This document shows positions 35,149 through 36,837 of a stretch of 36,837 bases of DNA, one piece after another. Below the pieces are notes generated by a model that did no database searches, was not told the DNA's origin, and was given only the letters and a program-made list of their open reading frames with translations. Position numbers and translations under genes: made by a program. The stretch comes from Bacteroidia bacterium (GTDB taxonomy: Bacteria; Bacteroidota; Bacteroidia; Bacteroidales; Bacteroidaceae). How positions within the stretch are numbered: position 1 is the first letter of the stretch; every line of letters starts with the position of its first letter. Where the stretch lies: the NCBI GenBank assembly GCA_009929715.1, contig RZZX01000001.1, positions 1-36,837 on the forward strand, read 5' to 3'.

Positions 35149-36451
35149 AGAGAAAGATATAAATCTACAAACAGAGAAAACGCAGAAAGAGGAAAAAGTG
35201 CTTACTCCCGTACAGATTCAGAGAAGGAAGAAGATGTTGGTCTATCCTCTCTTTTTTCTAATTTTCGTCGGTAGTATGTATCTGATATTTGCGCCTTCTT
35301 CCGATAAAAAAGAGATAAAAGAGGGCACTAAAGGCTTTAATGCTGAATTACCTAAACCCAAAGAAGAAGGTATTGTGGGTGATAAGATGAAAGCCTATCA
35401 GGATGAGCAAATGAATCAAAAGAAAGAAGAGAAAATGAAAACATTGCAGGATTTTGCTATCGCAACGGGTATGCAGACAACTCTGCCGGTTAACGGAACG
35501 AGTGATCATTCAGAGAAGGAAACTTCTTCTATGAACTCATCAACAGCTGCTTACAAACAAATGAATAAGCAGCTCACCACTTTCTATCAGCCATCCAAAC
35601 AACCTCAAGAAAATCAGGATATGCTGGCTCTGGAATATCGGATACAGGAACTGGAAAAAAGACAGAAAACGGATGAACGGAAGAAAGGCACAGCTAACGA
35701 GCAACTGGATTTGATGGAGAAATCCTATCAGATGGCTGCTAAGTATATGGGACCGGAAAAGCAACAACAAAGCAATACTATCGCTGTACAAACAGCTCCT
35801 GTGGAAAGTAAATTATCCAAGTCCAGACCCGGTGTAAAGGTGAGTACTTTTCATGAAAGAGTAGTATCCGGTCTCTCTCAAAATGTTAGTGATTCCGCTT
35901 TTGTGGTTCAGTATAGCAAACCTCGTAATTATGGATTTCATACAGCTGTAGGCGACAGTGAAACATCCGTGGAAAAGAATAGTATCAAGGCATGTATTTA
36001 TGAAAATCAGGTTATCACGGACGGACAGGGAGTCAGGCTCCGTTTACAGGAACCTTTGCAGGCAGGAAAGATACTGGTTCCCCGTAATACTTTGATTACC
36101 GGAACAGCGAAGCTACAGGGAGAACGACTGGAGATTATTGTCTCCTCACTGGAATATAATGGAAATATCCTCCCGGTAGAACTAACTGTTTATGATGTTG
36201 ATGGACAGAAAGGTCTTTTTGTTCCAGGGTCAATGGAACTTAATGCCGTTAAAGAAGTTGCTGCCAATATGGGGGCAGGTCTGGGAACAAGCATTTCCAT
36301 TACTAATCAATCAGCAGGAGATCAGCTATTATCAGAACTGGGAAAGGGTGCAATACAGGGAACCTCGCAATACATTGCTAAAAAGATGCGTGTAGTGAAA
36401 GTACATCTCAAAGCCGGGTATAAGTTACTACTTTATCAAGAGAAGAATTAA
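35135..36451 (+). CDS. traM: TraM, VirB10-like
   Basis: This 438-aa protein has a cytoplasmic start, one membrane segment (about 33-50, MLVYPLFFLIFVGSMYLIF), a long Lys/Glu/Gln-rich periplasmic linker and a C-terminal beta domain at about 280-400 (IKACIYENQVITDGQGVRLR, then GTAKLQGERLEIIVSS), the TraM/VirB10 pattern. It spans the periplasm and senses ATP use in VirB10 relatives. It overlaps the traL end by 14 bp; traN follows after 56 bp that hold a small hairpin and the leader motif. Confidence 0.9.
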   Translation: METDKEKDINLQTEKTQKEEKVLTPVQIQRRKKMLVYPLFFLIFVGSMYLIFAPSSDKKEIKEGTKGFNAELPKPKEEGIVGDKMKAYQDEQMNQKKEEKMKTLQDFAIATGMQTTLPVNGTSDHSEKETSSMNSSTAAYKQMNKQLTTFYQPSKQPQENQDMLALEYRIQELEKRQKTDERKKGTANEQLDLMEKSYQMAAKYMGPEKQQQSNTIAVQTAPVESKLSKSRPGVKVSTFHERVVSGLSQNVSDSAFVVQYSKPRNYGFHTAVGDSETSVEKNSIKACIYENQVITDGQGVRLRLQEPLQAGKILVPRNTLITGTAKLQGERLEIIVSSLEYNGNILPVELTVYDVDGQKGLFVPGSMELNAVKEVAANMGAGLGTSISITNQSAGDQLLSELGKGAIQGTSQYIAKKMRVVKVHLKAGYKLLLYQEKN

Positions 36452-36471
36452 TATCAATTTATCAATTAGCA

Positions 36472-36500
36472 GGGCTTATAGCCCACCACTAAAAATCCAA
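36472..36500 (+). promoter_or_regulatory. traN leader: small hairpin plus ACCACTAAAAATCCAA motif
   Basis: GGGCT-TAT-AGCCC (36472-36484) is followed at once by ACCACTAAAAATCCAA (36485-36500), 7 bp before the traN ATG. The motif also precedes mobA and the DUF1896 gene at nearly the same distance, which suggests a shared role in translation or post-transcriptional control. Confidence 0.6.
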
Positions 36501-36507
36501 AGTAAAA

Positions 36508-36837
36508 ATGAATAAAGTAATTATAATGATTGCCCTTGTATTGGGCATCACAGGTGTAGCAAATGCACAGAACACAACAGGTGACCTTTATGAAGGTCTG
36601 ACCAAGAAACTAACCTTTGATAGAATGATTCCACCTTACGGGTTGGAAGTGACTTATGACAAAACGGTGCATATCATATTTCCTTCATCGGTGAGTTATG
36701 TGGATTTAGGTTCACCAAATCTTATAGCAGGTAAAGCCGACGGTGCAGAGAATGTAATCCGTGTAAAGGCGACGGTAAAAGACTTCCGCACGGAAACCAA
36801 CCTTTCAGTCATCACGGAGGACGGTAATTTCTACACC
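36508..36837 (+). CDS. traN: TraN, DUF4138 (VirB9-like), 5' part only
   Basis: The first 110 codons are present and the frame is still open at the right edge. A signal peptide (MNKVIIMIALVLGITGVANA, 1-20) is followed by a beta-rich domain with the family-like stretch PYGLEVTYDKTVHIIFPSSV, YVDLGSPNLIAGKADGAENV and FRTETNLSVITEDG. This matches TraN, the outer-membrane-side VirB9-like partner of TraM. The start at 36508 is set by the signal peptide and by the leader motif just upstream. The rest of the gene lies outside the window. Confidence 0.9.
   Translation, partial: MNKVIIMIALVLGITGVANAQNTTGDLYEGLTKKLTFDRMIPPYGLEVTYDKTVHIIFPSSVSYVDLGSPNLIAGKADGAENVIRVKATVKDFRTETNLSVITEDGNFYT

Noticed and set aside
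1..36837. Search for tRNA, rRNA, integrase, insertion sequence or att site
   Set aside because: None could be supported from the sequence; the element ends and its integrase must lie outside the window.

Overview
The window is an internal stretch of a Bacteroidales integrative conjugative element (ICE), or possibly a large conjugative plasmid, of the broad CTnDOT/ERL transfer type. The evidence is a MobA-MobB-MobC mobilisation block, a tra operon in the order traA-B-(C/D)-E-F-G ... I-J-K-L-M-N, an RteC-family regulator, and the giant methylase/helicase with DUF3945 and DUF1896 partners that are typical of these elements. AT-rich intergenic DNA, weak ribosome binding sites, lipobox lipoproteins and fimbrillin-family (FimA/Mfa-like) genes all fit Bacteroides, Parabacteroides or relatives. 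No integrase, att site, tRNA, rRNA, CRISPR array or insertion sequence was found, so neither end of the element lies here. The last gene, traN, runs off the right edge.

Layout. (1) 1-926: non-coding AT-rich DNA; its right part (631-872) is packed with inverted repeats. (2) 927-3572, plus strand: HTH protein, TOPRIM primase/RepA-like helicase, second HTH protein, closed by a terminator. This looks like a replication or early-processing module. (3) 3757-7583, plus strand: a three-gene cargo of an AAA ATPase, an RloB-like protein and a GHKL ATPase fused to a probable PD-(D/E)XK nuclease. It sits between two strong hairpins; the first two genes resemble the AbiL abortive-infection pair. (4) 15195-7628, minus strand: DUF3945 protein, 60-aa membrane microprotein, DUF1896 protein and an 1827-aa methylase/SNF2-like helicase. 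(5) 15572-16426, plus strand: RteC-family regulator, convergent with mobC across a 16-bp perfect terminator stem. (6) 20188-16508, minus strand: mobA, mobB relaxase, mobC coupling protein. (7) 20189-20812: mob/tra divergent region with many hairpins, the probable oriT and control region. (8) 20813-36837, plus strand: tra operon, interrupted between traG and traI by a 6.4-kb fimbrial operon (DUF3575, DUF3868/OmpA-like, DUF5119, fimbrillin, and a fimbrillin with InlB-type repeats).

Working together: MobA/MobB would nick oriT, MobC would couple the relaxosome to the channel built by TraE-TraN, and the primase-helicase may help replicate the circular form. The cargo adds a probable anti-phage module and a surface adhesin that could aid host colonisation or mating contact.

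The least expected signals are: a 4 x 10-bp iteron-like array (consensus AGCCAAATGG) found at three separate places; a leader motif (ACCACTAAAATCCA) reused ahead of several genes; the cluster of palindromes ahead of the primase-helicase; the GHKL-nuclease next to an AbiL-like pair; and the fimbrial operon, with terminator-like hairpins at both edges, inside the type IV secretion operon.
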